Assembly: GCF_963675165.1 (NCBI RefSeq)
Contig: NC_087380.1
Span: 4,579,803-4,643,802, forward strand
Direction of reading: 5' to 3'
DNA length: 64,000 nt
Origin: Halichondria panicea
Lineage: Eukaryota; Porifera; Demospongiae; Suberitida; Halichondriidae
Shown: in pieces, positions 46,701-53,757 of the stretch
How the letters are laid out: each line of letters starts with the position of its first letter
Position numbering within the stretch: the first letter of the stretch is position 1
The notes under the pieces: model-generated
Seen by the model: the letters and a program-made list of their open reading frames with translations, nothing else
Told to the model about the DNA's origin: nothing
The model's database searches: none
Position numbers and translations under genes: made by a program

Positions 46701-49700
46701 GATAGATATTCCCCCTACTATAACACTCTAATACATACTCGCTTTTGGTTAGTAGTTAGCATCACCCACCGCCCATTTTACATGTGGAAGTGCTAAGCTG
46801 CGACCACCACTATATATTTTCCGACCACTGCTTTACATTCTACAAGTACTGGCTAGTCCAGTGTAGCTGCTAGTCTTTGATTACCAGATTTTACTGTCTT
46901 GATGTGCCTTATATAGAGCTAAGTATTAATTGAACTCTACTGCGCATGACCAGAACAGTTAATTGGATATTAAAAAAGCTGCAGCATGGCTTTGTTGAGT
47001 TGATGAGTACTATACTGCAGCTAGCTATAGCTATACTCTGTCTTAAAACAGGGAGTTGGACCTCCTAAGGGAAAGACAAGCTAGAGAGTGAGCAACTGGG
47101 TGCAGTTAATACTTCCACGTACTGTTATGACCCTGTGATGAATTAATATAGCACTATAGTGTACTGATGCAAGTACAACAATGTATTCAACTGTATATAC
47201 TTACATGTCTTACAACACATGCATGTTCAAATTTGTGTCCCCCTTCCTGTACACACCCCCTGCATGGGCGAATTTTCCCCCATCCTTTTTAACCACCTCT
47301 CAAAACTCCTGGGCAGAACCCTGAAAGTGATAGTAGAATTTGCAGTTTTCACAGCTGCTTTGCTGCCGTACAGTAGGGCCATTCCGTACTGTTTAATTGC
47401 ATAAAACAATTCGCGTAGAAACGGAGCGAAAAGCCGTTTTTAATATTGATCGCACGTGTATGCTACGATGCTGCGTGGCTCGGTCTATGGCTTTAGTTGT
47501 GCTCGCACATAGGGGTTGATAATCAGTTGCATGCCATAATAGGTTCATTGTGTGGTACCGAAGTATCAGCATACGTGCATGCATGCGATATTAAATTCCT
47601 CGGTATAAATGTTATACAGTACCCATCAATAAAAAGTTCCCGTTCCGTTTCTAAAAACGCACGTATAAACGGTAGCGTTAAACTGGATGCAGAACGCGAC
47701 CAATTTTTCATTATAAATTAAAACGGTGACCTCATCATGAAAAATTGAAATTACTTACACAATGATACTGTATGATTTGTAGTACAATGAGCTAGCTAGA
47801 CATACTGGAGAAGAGACGATGGTCTTCAAAAACGGTCAATCCAGGTCACAGATAACTTGCATGAGGGCAACTTAGTCTTGGGGCTGATGCGAGACAGAGA
47901 ACAACTGGGGAAACGGTGCACTATTGCAAAATAGCATCTATAAGCTAACTAAGAGGATTAAAGCGTTAGACAATCAGCTATACTGTAGTACACAAGCTAG
48001 CTAGCTAGCTACTGCTACACTGTACACACGATCACAAGTTAACGGATCTGCTTACTCACCAATTTTTCTGCACATGCGTGAAAACGGTAGCGTTTTGCAT
48101 AATACAATGCGTTCATTATGCGTTTTGTTTAAACGGGAACGGTGCGTTTTACGCAAACGGAACGGGAACTTTTTATTGATGGGTACTGTATACCCGCTAT
48201 ACGGTATGTGATGTTATTAATTTTCTGAATTACGCACCCGCGGGGATACAAGGATAAGAATGCCTCCGTTTCCTATCCTCTCGATATCTGGCACTCGGCT
48301 ATCCTGATCCTCAATTATCCGGCTTAATTCAGTAAACGGATGTTTCCGTGTCCCTTAAATTAGCATGCGAATTACAGCTGTTTACTATGGAGACCAGTCT
48401 GTTGCAAATGCAGCACATGTAGCACTGCTGTTTATCAGGGTGGATCAAGGGCGTGGTTTACCCATTCAGTTAAACAGTTAGCATATTCATTGTTTTGCTG
48501 CTTTTCCTGACGTAGGCAATGATGATTTCTATGTCCAAAGCTCATGTGATGTCAACCTGCAACTACACATTTGGTGTTGATCACTCTGTGTCACAGGGGC
48601 TGCGGCTTAAAAACGACCTTACCTCGACTCATTTTGCGGTTCTTGTCTCGAGGATAATGAATCATTCTGTTCTCAATTTTATTTGCTAAACCACACCCAA
48701 AACATCATATCCGGCCGTAATACACATATAAAATTACATTGAAAACCTTGTTTGGCTGGTATACGGAAAAGTGAGTTGCCGTACTTCAGGGTGAGTTTTG
48801 TGCAGTAAACATGATTATAGCTAGCATTCCGTGCAAAGCCAAATGGTCGAGGTGGCCGTACTTCAGAGAGCCGGAATAGCGAGAGTCTACTGTAGTTGAA
48901 CTTTCAGTACCTGCACTTCTACTTCAGAAGATATGCCACAAAATGTAGAAAATGTGTACCAAAAAAAAAAGTCTACTCTCTTTGCATTCGCACTGAGGCA
49001 TAATGAAAGAAACATGGGTGCTGATGCCTCGGTGGAGATGCCAAAGCTACACAACATAAAGCTACTAATGGCTACACATCATAATGAAAGCACCGCGGGT
49101 GCTGATGCCTCGGTGGATGTGCCAAAGCTCCATAACATAAAACTACTAATAGCTAGCTTTTATCATAGAACTGTTCTATCCATGCTTTTATATCATAATG
49201 AACATTTTTGCATGCAATCACAGGGAAACTTAAATAGTGGGTAATGATCGACCATGATTGTTGTTAAAAACGATCGATGCCAAAAGTTCAAGTCTAAATT
49301 AATTGGCTGCAAGTCAGCAGAGCCGTGTAGCTCTTTTCTCGCTACCAATAGCTAGCGTTATAGTGCAGAGCTAACTACTAAGTAGACTCTGTGAACAAGG
49401 TTTGCTACGGACTCTTCTGAAAAGGCTGCAATGGTAGGCATAACTCGAGAACAAAGTTTTATTTTGCAAATCCACAAATAGCGAAAACATGACTAGAAGC
49501 CTATAGAAACTCCTTCATTGATCCTTGAGCAGCCTACACACACACACACAGACACACAAACACACTACCGTATACCTCGCTTGCGCATGCACACCGAGGC
49601 ATAATTATCATGAACATTTAGTTAATTGCAAGCAGGCAGAATCCAGAAGCACAGGGAAACTCAAGAGTGGGTAATGATCAACCATGATAAAAACGATTGA

Positions 49701-50445
49701 TGCCAAAGTTCAAATCTAGGCTGCGTAGCAGAGCCTTGTAGCTCTCTTCTCACTCATGCAGCTACCAATAGCCAGCGTTCTAGTACAGAGCTAACTAGAG
49801 TAGCAACACTCGGAGAACAATTTTCGCTACGCACTCTTCTGAAAAGGCATTCCAAGTAAGCAAAACTAGGCCATAACTAACGAGTTAAAATCCAAGATAA
49901 CTCTTACTTGCACTTGATTGATCCTTGAGCAGCTGTGATGTGAGCAGCTGTGCTGGCACACAAGTTATGATGTCATAATATCCCCCGCCCGCATCTGTAT
50001 AATGGATATATGAAATTTTCGCGGAAATCCCTTTAGAAAAGTTTTCACACATTTAATTTTCGTGGAATAGCAGCTTTTTTGCAGCATGCATGCGATATTA
50101 AATTAGCGGTACATGCTTAATCCGCGAAAACCACGAACAATAATACCCTCTATACATACAATTTAGACCAATCGGAGTTACACATGGTACACTATTTTGC
50201 ATAATACGATATAAATAATTTAGACCAATCGGAGTGTGTGTAACATACATGGTACACTATTTTGCATAGCTAAACCTGCATCTATTTTCTTCAGGGCAAT
50301 TGCAAGATGTCCAGTGTGCAATGAATCTATCACTGTAAATGATTTGGCTCCTGATAGAGCACTAAGAAAAATGGTCAAGAGGAAGAGAAAGGAGCAGACC
50401 TTAGGGATACTAGGCTCAGACTCATGTGGTGTTGTTCAGTTATAG
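25642..50445 (+). CDS. NSMCE2: NSMCE2 (MMS21), SUMO E3 ligase of the SMC5/6 complex, four exons
   Basis: NSMCE2 docks on SMC5 and uses an SP-RING to promote SUMO transfer during DNA repair in the nucleus. Exons 25642-25731, 30497-30643, 45818-46110 and 50295-50445 join in frame to a 226-residue protein (human about 247). The introns are 4765, 15174 and 4184 bp, all GT-AG, phases 0, 0 and 2. Residues 1-79 are helical, suited to the SMC5-binding coiled coil. The C-terminal SP-RING (about residues 145-200) has YCPLTKKLLEKPV, KQCHHSYSHESI and ARCPVCNESI, giving the family's Cys/His pattern. The tail KMVKRKRKEQ is basic. The ATG opens a clean frame and a poly-A signal follows the stop. A missed small exon between exons 2 and 3 cannot be excluded. 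Confidence 0.9.
25756..26060. mobile_element. MITE family A, copy A2
   Basis: CCGTACTTATTCCATTTAAA and complement, TA on both sides (25754-25755, 26061-26062). 305 bp. Reverse orientation relative to A1 by internal sequence. Confidence 0.85.
26208..26570. mobile_element. MITE family A, copy A3, right end replaced
   Basis: Left end TACCATACTTAACTTCGATT, body as A2, right end worn (ttagattgaata) and directly followed by the CCGTATAGCGGG end of a family B element. Confidence 0.7.
26572..26870. repeat. Family B end fragment plus repeat W
   Basis: 26572 begins CCGTATAGCGGGTAATTTTCG. 26735-26865 contains gctcagaagcagagataaag and aatttgacccccccc, also present at 35345-35530. Confidence 0.5.
26871..27158. 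other. No feature recognised
   Basis: Intron sequence of NSMCE2 without ORF or clear repeat. Confidence 0.4.
27159..27462. mobile_element. PIF/Harbinger-like MITE K
   Basis: TIR AGCCCCGTTTACAT and complement (tgtaaacggggct), TTA on both sides (27156-27158, 27463-27465). 304 bp. Internal repeats of taatccggNtt. A 3 bp TTA duplication fits PIF/Harbinger. Confidence 0.72.
27463..28199. other. No gene recognised
   Basis: Several frames of 70-110 residues overlap on both strands here but none has a family match or splice context. One CGCATGCG block is at 28031. Confidence 0.35.
28200..28529 (-). pseudogene. NACHT-domain (NLR-like) fragment, antisense in NSMCE2 intron 1
   Basis: The frame reads CIDSIIRKNQGQGILFILEG, LDELPSSLREKDS, FMKLITGRLL and NCTVLVTTRPWA, ending SSRVDQFIEILGFS at a stop. 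LFILEGLDELP is the Walker B block of a NACHT NTPase, and TVLVTTRP is the sensor-1 block that follows it. These are typical of STAND/NLR immune receptors, greatly expanded in sponges and cnidarians. No P-loop (GxxGxGKS) or leucine-rich repeats were found nearby, so this is a fragment of about 100 residues, possibly part of a retrocopy or a decayed gene. Confidence 0.78.
28530..29200. other. No gene recognised
   Basis: A 61-residue Lys/Arg/Gln-rich minus frame at 29009-29194 looks like low-complexity helix but has no support as a gene. Confidence 0.35.
29205..29335. repeat. Hairpin element H4
   Basis: Imperfect palindrome: ttatcccatggatactgatg against cagtatccataggataa, with actcgt blocks near the centre. 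Confidence 0.55.
29336..30175. other. No feature recognised
   Basis: AT-rich intron sequence, no ORF with support. Confidence 0.4.
30176..30380. repeat. 102-bp tandem duplication before NSMCE2 exon 2
   Basis: Two near-identical units (30176-30277, 30278-30380) sharing ttaatcaccacaacat, ggatatgttgtagcttatt and cagcagattttcttag. Confidence 0.8.
30497..30643 (+). CDS. NSMCE2: NSMCE2 exon 2 (49 codons)
   Basis: Acceptor ttttcacag, donor gtgagc, phase 0 at both ends. Encodes DEDDCKYQAYLAEIEASV through CVPRSELE, a helical stretch. A 102 bp tandem duplication lies about 120 bp upstream. Confidence 0.8.
30844..31136. mobile_element. Harbinger-like MITE nested in D3
   Basis: TIR GGCCACTCCAAATGAGA and complement, extended to tgtagtttcccg. 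TAA on both sides (30841-30843, 31137-31139). The uninterrupted target sequence is visible in D1 at about 38836-38856. Confidence 0.82.
31225..31826. mobile_element. Family E element nested in D3, 9-bp target duplication
   Basis: About 65 bp TIRs starting ttagcctcgattccaggccg and ending near the CGCATGCG block. AGGTAGGAC lies on both sides (31216-31224, 31827-31835). The duplication length suggests a Mutator-like transposase. Internal sequence shows no ORF. Confidence 0.82.
31914..32524. mobile_element. Family F MITE nested in D3 (Tc1/mariner-like)
   Basis: TIR catcaataaaaagttcccg (left tip shortened) and the full right end cggaacgggaactttttatt, finishing gatgggtactg. TA on both sides. The second copy is 47617-48188. 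Confidence 0.78.
33230..33621. mobile_element. MITE family C, copy C1, iterated CGGACA motifs
   Basis: TIR CCGTATATCTTCTAATTTAT and complement, TA on both sides (33228-33229, 33622-33623). 392 bp. GTTCTAAT followed after a few bases by CGGACA or CGGACAC occurs repeatedly across the element. No ORF. Confidence 0.85.
33740..34735 (+). repeat. Dispersed repeat P, copy P2
   Basis: Reverse-complement related to 12478-13308. Starts near gcctcgaggcgtagccgcac with a TG tract and ends near atggcgagaggcattagc. It contains two copies (about 34433 and 34545) of a 44 bp block, tttgacaaaggtttgctccc then actgttNggctacaggcc. Confidence 0.65.
34736..35344. other. No gene recognised
   Basis: 34960-35035 contains several tatacgg/atacgga repeats. 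Otherwise unassigned. Confidence 0.4.
35345..35530. repeat. Foldback repeat W
   Basis: gggggtcaaattttattttc ... gctcagaagcagaga is inverted at 35487-35528. Related sequence at 26735-26865. Confidence 0.6.
35531..35999. other. No feature recognised
   Basis: AT-rich intron sequence with tggaatg repeats at 35745-35775. Confidence 0.35.
36000..36555. mobile_element. Family E element E2, ~10-bp target duplication
   Basis: Starts agcctcggtcccaggccga and ends ggcctggaatcgaggcta. ATACAGTGTCT on both sides (35989-35999, 36556-36566). Same end sequence as 31225-31826. Confidence 0.75.
36556..37214. repeat. Unassigned sequence; small family E foldback
   Basis: 36962-37075 folds: ccaggccttactttttcttn against agaaaaagtaaggcctgg. 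A minus frame at 36521-36862 ends at a possible donor (gaaag then gtaggt) but matches no family. Confidence 0.4.
37215..37445 (-). repeat. Repeat R fragment, reverse orientation
   Basis: Complement of the R 3' part: actgcgtttacagcatggat, cttcacacaacaag and cgaataaaagc. Confidence 0.55.
37690..38065. repeat. Duplicated segment, left copy
   Basis: gggaactatgagctatagt to agagtagtaggagccgctcg recurs at 41295-42240. The right copy has gained a family C MITE at 41454. Confidence 0.7.
38245..38938. mobile_element. MITE family D, intact copy D1
   Basis: TIR CCGTACCCTCCCGAAAATA and the complement of the right end CGCGAGGGTACGG, TA on both sides (38243-38244, 38939-38940). 694 bp. Reference copy for D2 and D3. 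No conserved ORF. Confidence 0.85.
38941..39766. other. No gene recognised
   Basis: ttgctattattgc runs at 38950-39035 belong to the AGCAATAAT repeat class. The rest is unassigned. Confidence 0.4.
39767..40110 (+). repeat. GGTTAGGGTGAGGGTTAGTATGG minisatellite
   Basis: About a dozen units of 24-30 bp built on GGTTAGGGTGAGGGTTAG. G-runs are regular enough for quadruplex folding on the plus strand. The reverse complement array is at 45128-45355. Confidence 0.85.
40111..40287 (+). repeat. AGCAATAAT minisatellite, block 1
   Basis: Units of agcaataatagc plus agagtgtctaga, with gtagat and ggaggaagtaat variants. Further blocks at 40945-41080 and 42668-42755, reversed at 45050-45115. Confidence 0.8.
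40288..40949 (+). repeat. Repeat R, longest copy
   Basis: Runs from actagagcactaaagtgcaa to cacggcctcgggtaa, inserted between two AGCAATAAT blocks. No ORF of note. Confidence 0.65.
40950..41083 (+). repeat. AGCAATAAT minisatellite, block 2
   Basis: taatagcaataatagc units with gagtgtctagaatagtagat, interrupted at its end by the family B element. Confidence 0.75.
41084..41283. mobile_element. MITE family B, best copy B4
   Basis: CCGTAAAGCGGGTATATTTT at the left, gaaatataccctctatacgg at the right, TA on both sides (41082-41083, 41284-41285). 200 bp. TTCGCGG/TTCGTGG motifs repeat. Confidence 0.78.
41295..42240. repeat. Duplicated segment, right copy, with tandem units
   Basis: Copy of 37690-38065, carrying MITE C2 (41454-41997). 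Units around ttcgagagtagtaggag and gcaggtgctgtgctttttt repeat several times to 42350. The minus frame at 42009-42380 (123 aa, repeated PKLESQHFHTSSSSP) reads through these repeats and is not a supported gene. Confidence 0.65.
41454..41997. mobile_element. MITE family C, copy C2, right end duplicated
   Basis: CCGTATATCTTCTAATTTAT left end after TA at 41452. The right end occurs twice (to 41819 and to 41997), the second followed by TA. The inner 41820-41917 copies the right flank, so a tandem duplication spanned the element's end. The left copy of the segment (37830-37850) gives the empty site. Confidence 0.78.
42549..42675. repeat. Hairpin element H2
   Basis: ttagaacatgtgcat ... ggttatagtgtccc against gggacactataac ... 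gcccatgttctaa. The centre holds ccctcgggctaaagccctcg. Confidence 0.65.
42758..44265. mobile_element. Foldback element Y, TA-flanked, ~0.55 kb arms
   Basis: Ends CAGCGCAACAACC and its near complement GGTTGTTGCACTG, TA on both sides (42756-42757, 44266-44267). The arms match for most of their length (for example tgttacatcatatgacatca at the left and its complement at about 44120). The left arm is interrupted by the insert 42818-43149. The centre (43620-43800) is unique, with a partial copy at 48490-48600. The TA duplication and CAGYG end suggest Tc1/mariner-like mobilisation. Confidence 0.75.
42818..43149. mobile_element. Crypton-family relative inserted in the left arm of Y
   Basis: Starts ATAATAGTTAGACACTGTTT, continues as the hairpin (to 42957) and gcattttagatcatag, like ctcatttagatactag in the other copies. 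It then diverges into repeats of acatgattttctaagtaag. The opposite arm of Y lacks these bases. A related tail is at 60160-60250. Confidence 0.7.
44268..44689. repeat. AGCAATAAT-class repeats and small foldback
   Basis: taatagcagtattagcaat units. 44375-44500 folds back around a block (aaaactgggggag, gctggatgttt) also present at 42314-42350. Confidence 0.55.
44690..45035. repeat. Foldback repeat V
   Basis: gatgacatcagcagctg ... caatgccgctttaatcaacc is inverted after a gtgggcgtacagttattgta centre. An inverted partial copy is at 23290-23560. Confidence 0.6.
45050..45127 (-). repeat. AGCAATAAT minisatellite, reverse orientation
   Basis: attgctattattgctatttc units, complement of 40111-40287. Confidence 0.7.
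45128..45355 (-). repeat. CCTAACC minisatellite, reverse complement of 39767-40110
   Basis: Units of ccctcaccctaaccatcccc and catactaac. C-rich strand up. Confidence 0.82.
45549..45780 (+). repeat. Direct repeat upstream of NSMCE2 exon 3
   Basis: 232 bp, ctaactttaatgcaaaattc to ttgatgtgcctta, almost identical to 46679-46911. Confidence 0.85.
45818..46110 (+). CDS. NSMCE2: NSMCE2 exon 3, first half of SP-RING
   Basis: Acceptor ttttttcatgcag, donor gtgcgt, ends with 2 nt of an arginine codon. Encodes DPDDVCEKFLTNLATARATA through SHESIMEHIRKR, including the first Cys and the CHH of the SP-RING. The exon is bracketed by a 232 bp direct repeat (45549-45780, 46679-46911). Confidence 0.92.
46285..46560 (+). 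repeat. Repeat P, partial copy P3
   Basis: gccttgaggcgtagccgcac, TG tract, then gttgcaatgcgatgaaaac and gttctcttggattttg as in P2. Confidence 0.6.
46679..46911 (+). repeat. Direct repeat downstream of NSMCE2 exon 3
   Basis: 233 bp second copy, differing at a handful of positions (gcttttggttagtag for gctttggttggtag). Confidence 0.85.
46912..47616. other. No gene recognised
   Basis: Intron 3 sequence. 47575-47616 is the left part of a family B element that is split by the F2 insertion. Confidence 0.4.
47617..48188. mobile_element. Family F MITE, copy F2 (Tc1/mariner-like), inside a family B element
   Basis: CAGTACCCATCAATAAAAAG and complement, TA on both sides (47615-47616, 48189-48190). 572 bp, close copy of 31914-32524. 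To the right, acccgctatacggta is the displaced end of the family B host. Confidence 0.82.
48210..48985. other. No gene recognised
   Basis: 48490-48600 resembles the centre of foldback Y (ctcatgtgatgtcaacctg, gtgtcacaggggc). Confidence 0.4.
48990..49960 (+). repeat. Repeat X, two diverged direct copies
   Basis: 49209-49475 and 49640-49905 share cacagggaaact, gtgggtaatgatc, gagctaactac and actcttctgaaaaggc. The first is preceded by an 81 bp in-phase tandem duplication (49016 and 49097, gggtgctgatgcctcggtgg). Confidence 0.6.
49999..50152. mobile_element. MITE family B, copy B5
   Basis: ggatatatgaaattttcgcg to ccacgaacaataataccctc. Worn ends. Lies 140 bp before NSMCE2 exon 4. Confidence 0.55.
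50295..50445 (+). CDS. NSMCE2: NSMCE2 exon 4, end of SP-RING and stop
   Basis: Acceptor tattttcttcag. The first G completes the split arginine codon. Encodes AIARCPVCNESITVNDLAPD, RALRKMVKRKRKEQ and a short tail ending VVQL, stop TAG. Confidence 0.92.
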
Positions 50446-50549
50446 ATGTACTGCATTCTACATGTACATAATTTGAAATGTTGGTGGTGCACTGGCAGGA
50501 AATTCCGTACCAGAGGAATTGAATGGCTTCCGAATTTATAATGTCCTGG

Positions 50550-50555
50550 AATAAA
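50550..50555 (+). terminator. NSMCE2: Poly-A signal of NSMCE2
   Basis: AATAAA 105 bases after the stop codon, in plausible 3' UTR sequence. Confidence 0.6.
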
Positions 50556-51114
50556 ATAACCTGATGCGCTGACTCAGGTTGGCTGTTGTTTGTTGTCCCT
50601 GTAAAACGTACCTGCCTGTTTTTAATACCACCTCTTCTGAATGCCTTAAGTGTGTCGTGTTGGTCTTTGGTGAATCCTCTAGTTCCCGTAAGCTCTATGT
50701 GTGCTCAGAGGTTGCCAACAGCATGTAGGTAGGTTTGACCCCATTACTTGCATTTCTTTAATAATGCTATCTTCTTAGATTTATATGCTAGCAGAGAAGA
50801 ACAGGCCTAGAGAACCGTCCCACAAAATAAGTTAGTGTGGCGCCACTATTAAGTTGAAAGCGTGTGCTTGCTAATGCCTCTCGCCATGTTTTTGCTTTCG
50901 CTTAAGAGTTAAATAAATAATTTGCAATGTAAGCAAATTTGCAATGTAAGCAGTCTAAAAAACAGAATTCAATCGCCTCAAAAACTATTAGAAGAGGATA
51001 AATCGCAAAAATTAGTACTCGCAAATAATTGGCCGCCCTCTTGTTCAGATCGATATATCGCAAAATGTACAAAACTGTAAAATGCAAACAATCTACCTGT
51101 GAAAATAATTGTCA
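50556..51114. other. NSMCE2 downstream flank, repeat P fragment
   Basis: 50860-50935 matches one end of repeat P (tgcctctcgccatgttttt). No gene. Confidence 0.45.
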
Positions 51115-51763
51115 CCTTAAGTAGAGATTGGAAACGCCTGCGATTACAGTAAACAACCGTATAACACTACACGGCAGTCAATTCTGGAATTCCTTCGTAT
51201 TGGACGCTCCAAAAATGATATAGATACTACAGTTTTCTTTATGTGCAATGTTTTAATCATGTCCATGTAAATCATCGTCATAAATGATATGGCCAACAGT
51301 AAATCTATCTAGTGTCTTCGTTCTTCGAGGTTGAAACTTCGTGGCATCTATATACACATGTACAAAAAGGAAGTTGAGATGGTGGAAAGTAGTTAAGCCA
51401 CAATATAAACCCTAAGTAATAAGTACCACTAACAATTAAATGCACATAATTATTCATCCAATACCATACACAAAATGTGCACACAAAAAAAAGGTACATT
51501 AGCTAATACATTGTTCAAGCCATTCTTCTGAGGAAAGATTCATGAAAGACTACACAAAGTAATTTTTAACAGCAGTAGTAAAAATTTTTTTGTCTATTAC
51601 CTTACTTTTACTGCATCTTCATCACCGTAAGTATCACACACGACTTAGATATGGCTACTAAGCAGAAGAAGTGTACTGTACACTTTCTTTGTTTATTAAC
51701 AATTCAGCGGAAATGACATTTTTACATGTAAGCGTTTCCAATCCCTCTTCCTCTGCCTTAAGG
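51115..51763. mobile_element. TIR element family O, copy O2
   Basis: Ends ccttaagtagagattggaaa and the complement finishing tctgccttaagg. The gattggaaacgc block is shared with O1 and O3. No supported ORF. Confidence 0.6.
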
Positions 51764-52277
51764 TATCAATTATCAGACAAAACGTATAATCAGACAGCTG
51801 CCGGAGGAGAATGGATGGGCGAAACAAGCTGATTTTTCACCCGACAATAGGTCTACCCAAAAATGATGCCACCTGATATATTGGTCTACATAATGTCAGA
51901 CACAGGAACCTACAAATCACTGAACATATCACAAAATTACATGTATCCTACGTAGGCATGACAGCAGCAGTTTAACAGCACTACACATTCTCATCAAATT
52001 CGAAATCAGGAAGCGTACACATACCAGGGCTTGCTTTGGTATCAACTGTTGACCATCTGGGCATTTTGGGGTGTCCACAGTGTAAGTGCATACTGATCGG
52101 CCTGTAGCCAAACAGTGGGAGCAAACGTTTGTCAAAGGCATAGTCTAGTCTGTGAGATAAGCAATCACAGAATGTACACACATCTGTATTCTGGTATCAT
52201 TGTAGTGTTTTGTGGCTTACCAGGACCACAAAAAGAATTGCAGTTAAACTTAAGAAAGTAATGTGTACATGGTATCT
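51764..52277. repeat. Unassigned, with a reverse repeat P block
   Basis: About 52097-52141 is the complement of the 44 bp block found twice in P2, and 52200-52215 resembles the gcttaccaggacc block of P. Confidence 0.45.
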
Positions 52278-53470
52278 TATGGCCCTGGCAAATTATGCCG
52301 GCATAATTGGAGCATAATATTCTGCTGCTGCTCAACATGCATCTAGAAGATTAGTATTAGTTATTGCGTGCAACATGCCATATATTGCCCCGAGGGCATT
52401 GTGTCATCCAGTGCAATATATGGCACGTTGCACGAGGGCGCCTGCAATAACCAACTTGTTGCCCAATGACGTTAAACTCGTCTGACTGGTCATATAAACC
52501 GTAATAAAAGACATGTGTTTTGAAGGAATTTAGTGTAATTCAATAGTAAATTTTTAGGTTTTCTTCCCACTAGTAGTTATAAAAGTAGTAGCCTATAAAT
52601 GGAACCAAATGGTGGGATGGTGGGGCATAAGGATATCTCTTAAAGAAATCTACTGCATTTACACACAGTGCAAGTGCATATAATCATAGATTGAACAGGG
52701 TCCCTGTGTAAATAGTTGAAACACTCCGCGCTCGCGAATATTTTCGTGATTGAACGGTCTGTGTTGTGTTTCTAGCTCTCCTACACTCAGAAGCTGGGAG
52801 GTACTCTAGAGAAGTAAGTTTATACCACTGACGAGCTCTAAGTCTGTTGTCTTTACTCTGTTTCCAATTTTTGTTGAATTTAGCTTGAATTACTCTATGT
52901 CAACTTTTCTCTTTCCCTGCTGTGAAGTCAAAACAGCATTGCTTGACTGGGTTATTATATATCTTAGTGCTACATAGAATGGCTTCATGCTAGAGTAAAG
53001 TATCAATCACCGGACGTTATCATAATTATGTCGGACACCGATATCGTCAAAACTACAAAAGATACAGACACAATTCAAAGACCATTTTAAAGCTAATGTA
53101 TTAATGTATACTATCTATATATATAATCTATATATATAAGTATACTAATGTATACTATCTATTCTCCAAATTGTGTAGTTATACTGTGAAAATTGTTTGT
53201 TTTACAGCTGAAAGAAAACGCTGTCCGGTGGTAGCGATTGTCGGACAAAAACAACGTAAGTTCGGACAGTGCTGATATTCTCACCAGTAAGGACTCCTGC
53301 GAAAATGTAAGAACTGAGCACTATAGCGGAACTCTTTAGCTAGCTGCAGACCAGCTCAAACTCTTATCAGGCTCTGCACTACACTCAGTTGAACTGGTAA
53401 GGTATCTCGATCAATAAATCGGACATTGCGGTTATGATCAATTAACCGGACACTGTCTTTTATTATTATT
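52278..53470. repeat. Left arm of a ~7 kb inverted-repeat structure
   Basis: ggccctggcaaattatgcc at 52281 pairs with the complement at 59350-59368. aaacactccgcg (52719) pairs with 59131. 52985-53460 (gtaaagtatcaatcaccgga to gatcaattaaccggacac) pairs with 58540-58920. A hairpin (52340-52455) and a TTATTA run lie in the arm. Confidence 0.7.
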
Positions 53471-53757
53471 ATTATTATGTGAACTTTACAGCTATGCACA
53501 AAAGAAATTAAGTGAAAATTATTGGGTGAGAGGAAATAGCTGACAGACTTACTCCAACATTGGAGCAGCTGATGTATATTATATAATCTATAGAGTGATA
53601 AGTATAGTTAACAGAGGATCCTATATATGACATTTAGAGCACGGGCAAACCATATGATATGAACATAAGTTATTTGTGTCAAAGTTTTCTAGAAAATCTG
53701 ACACTAAAAAGTCCGAAGTCTTTTTCTTGATTGTTCCTAGAGATGAATCTAGATTTA

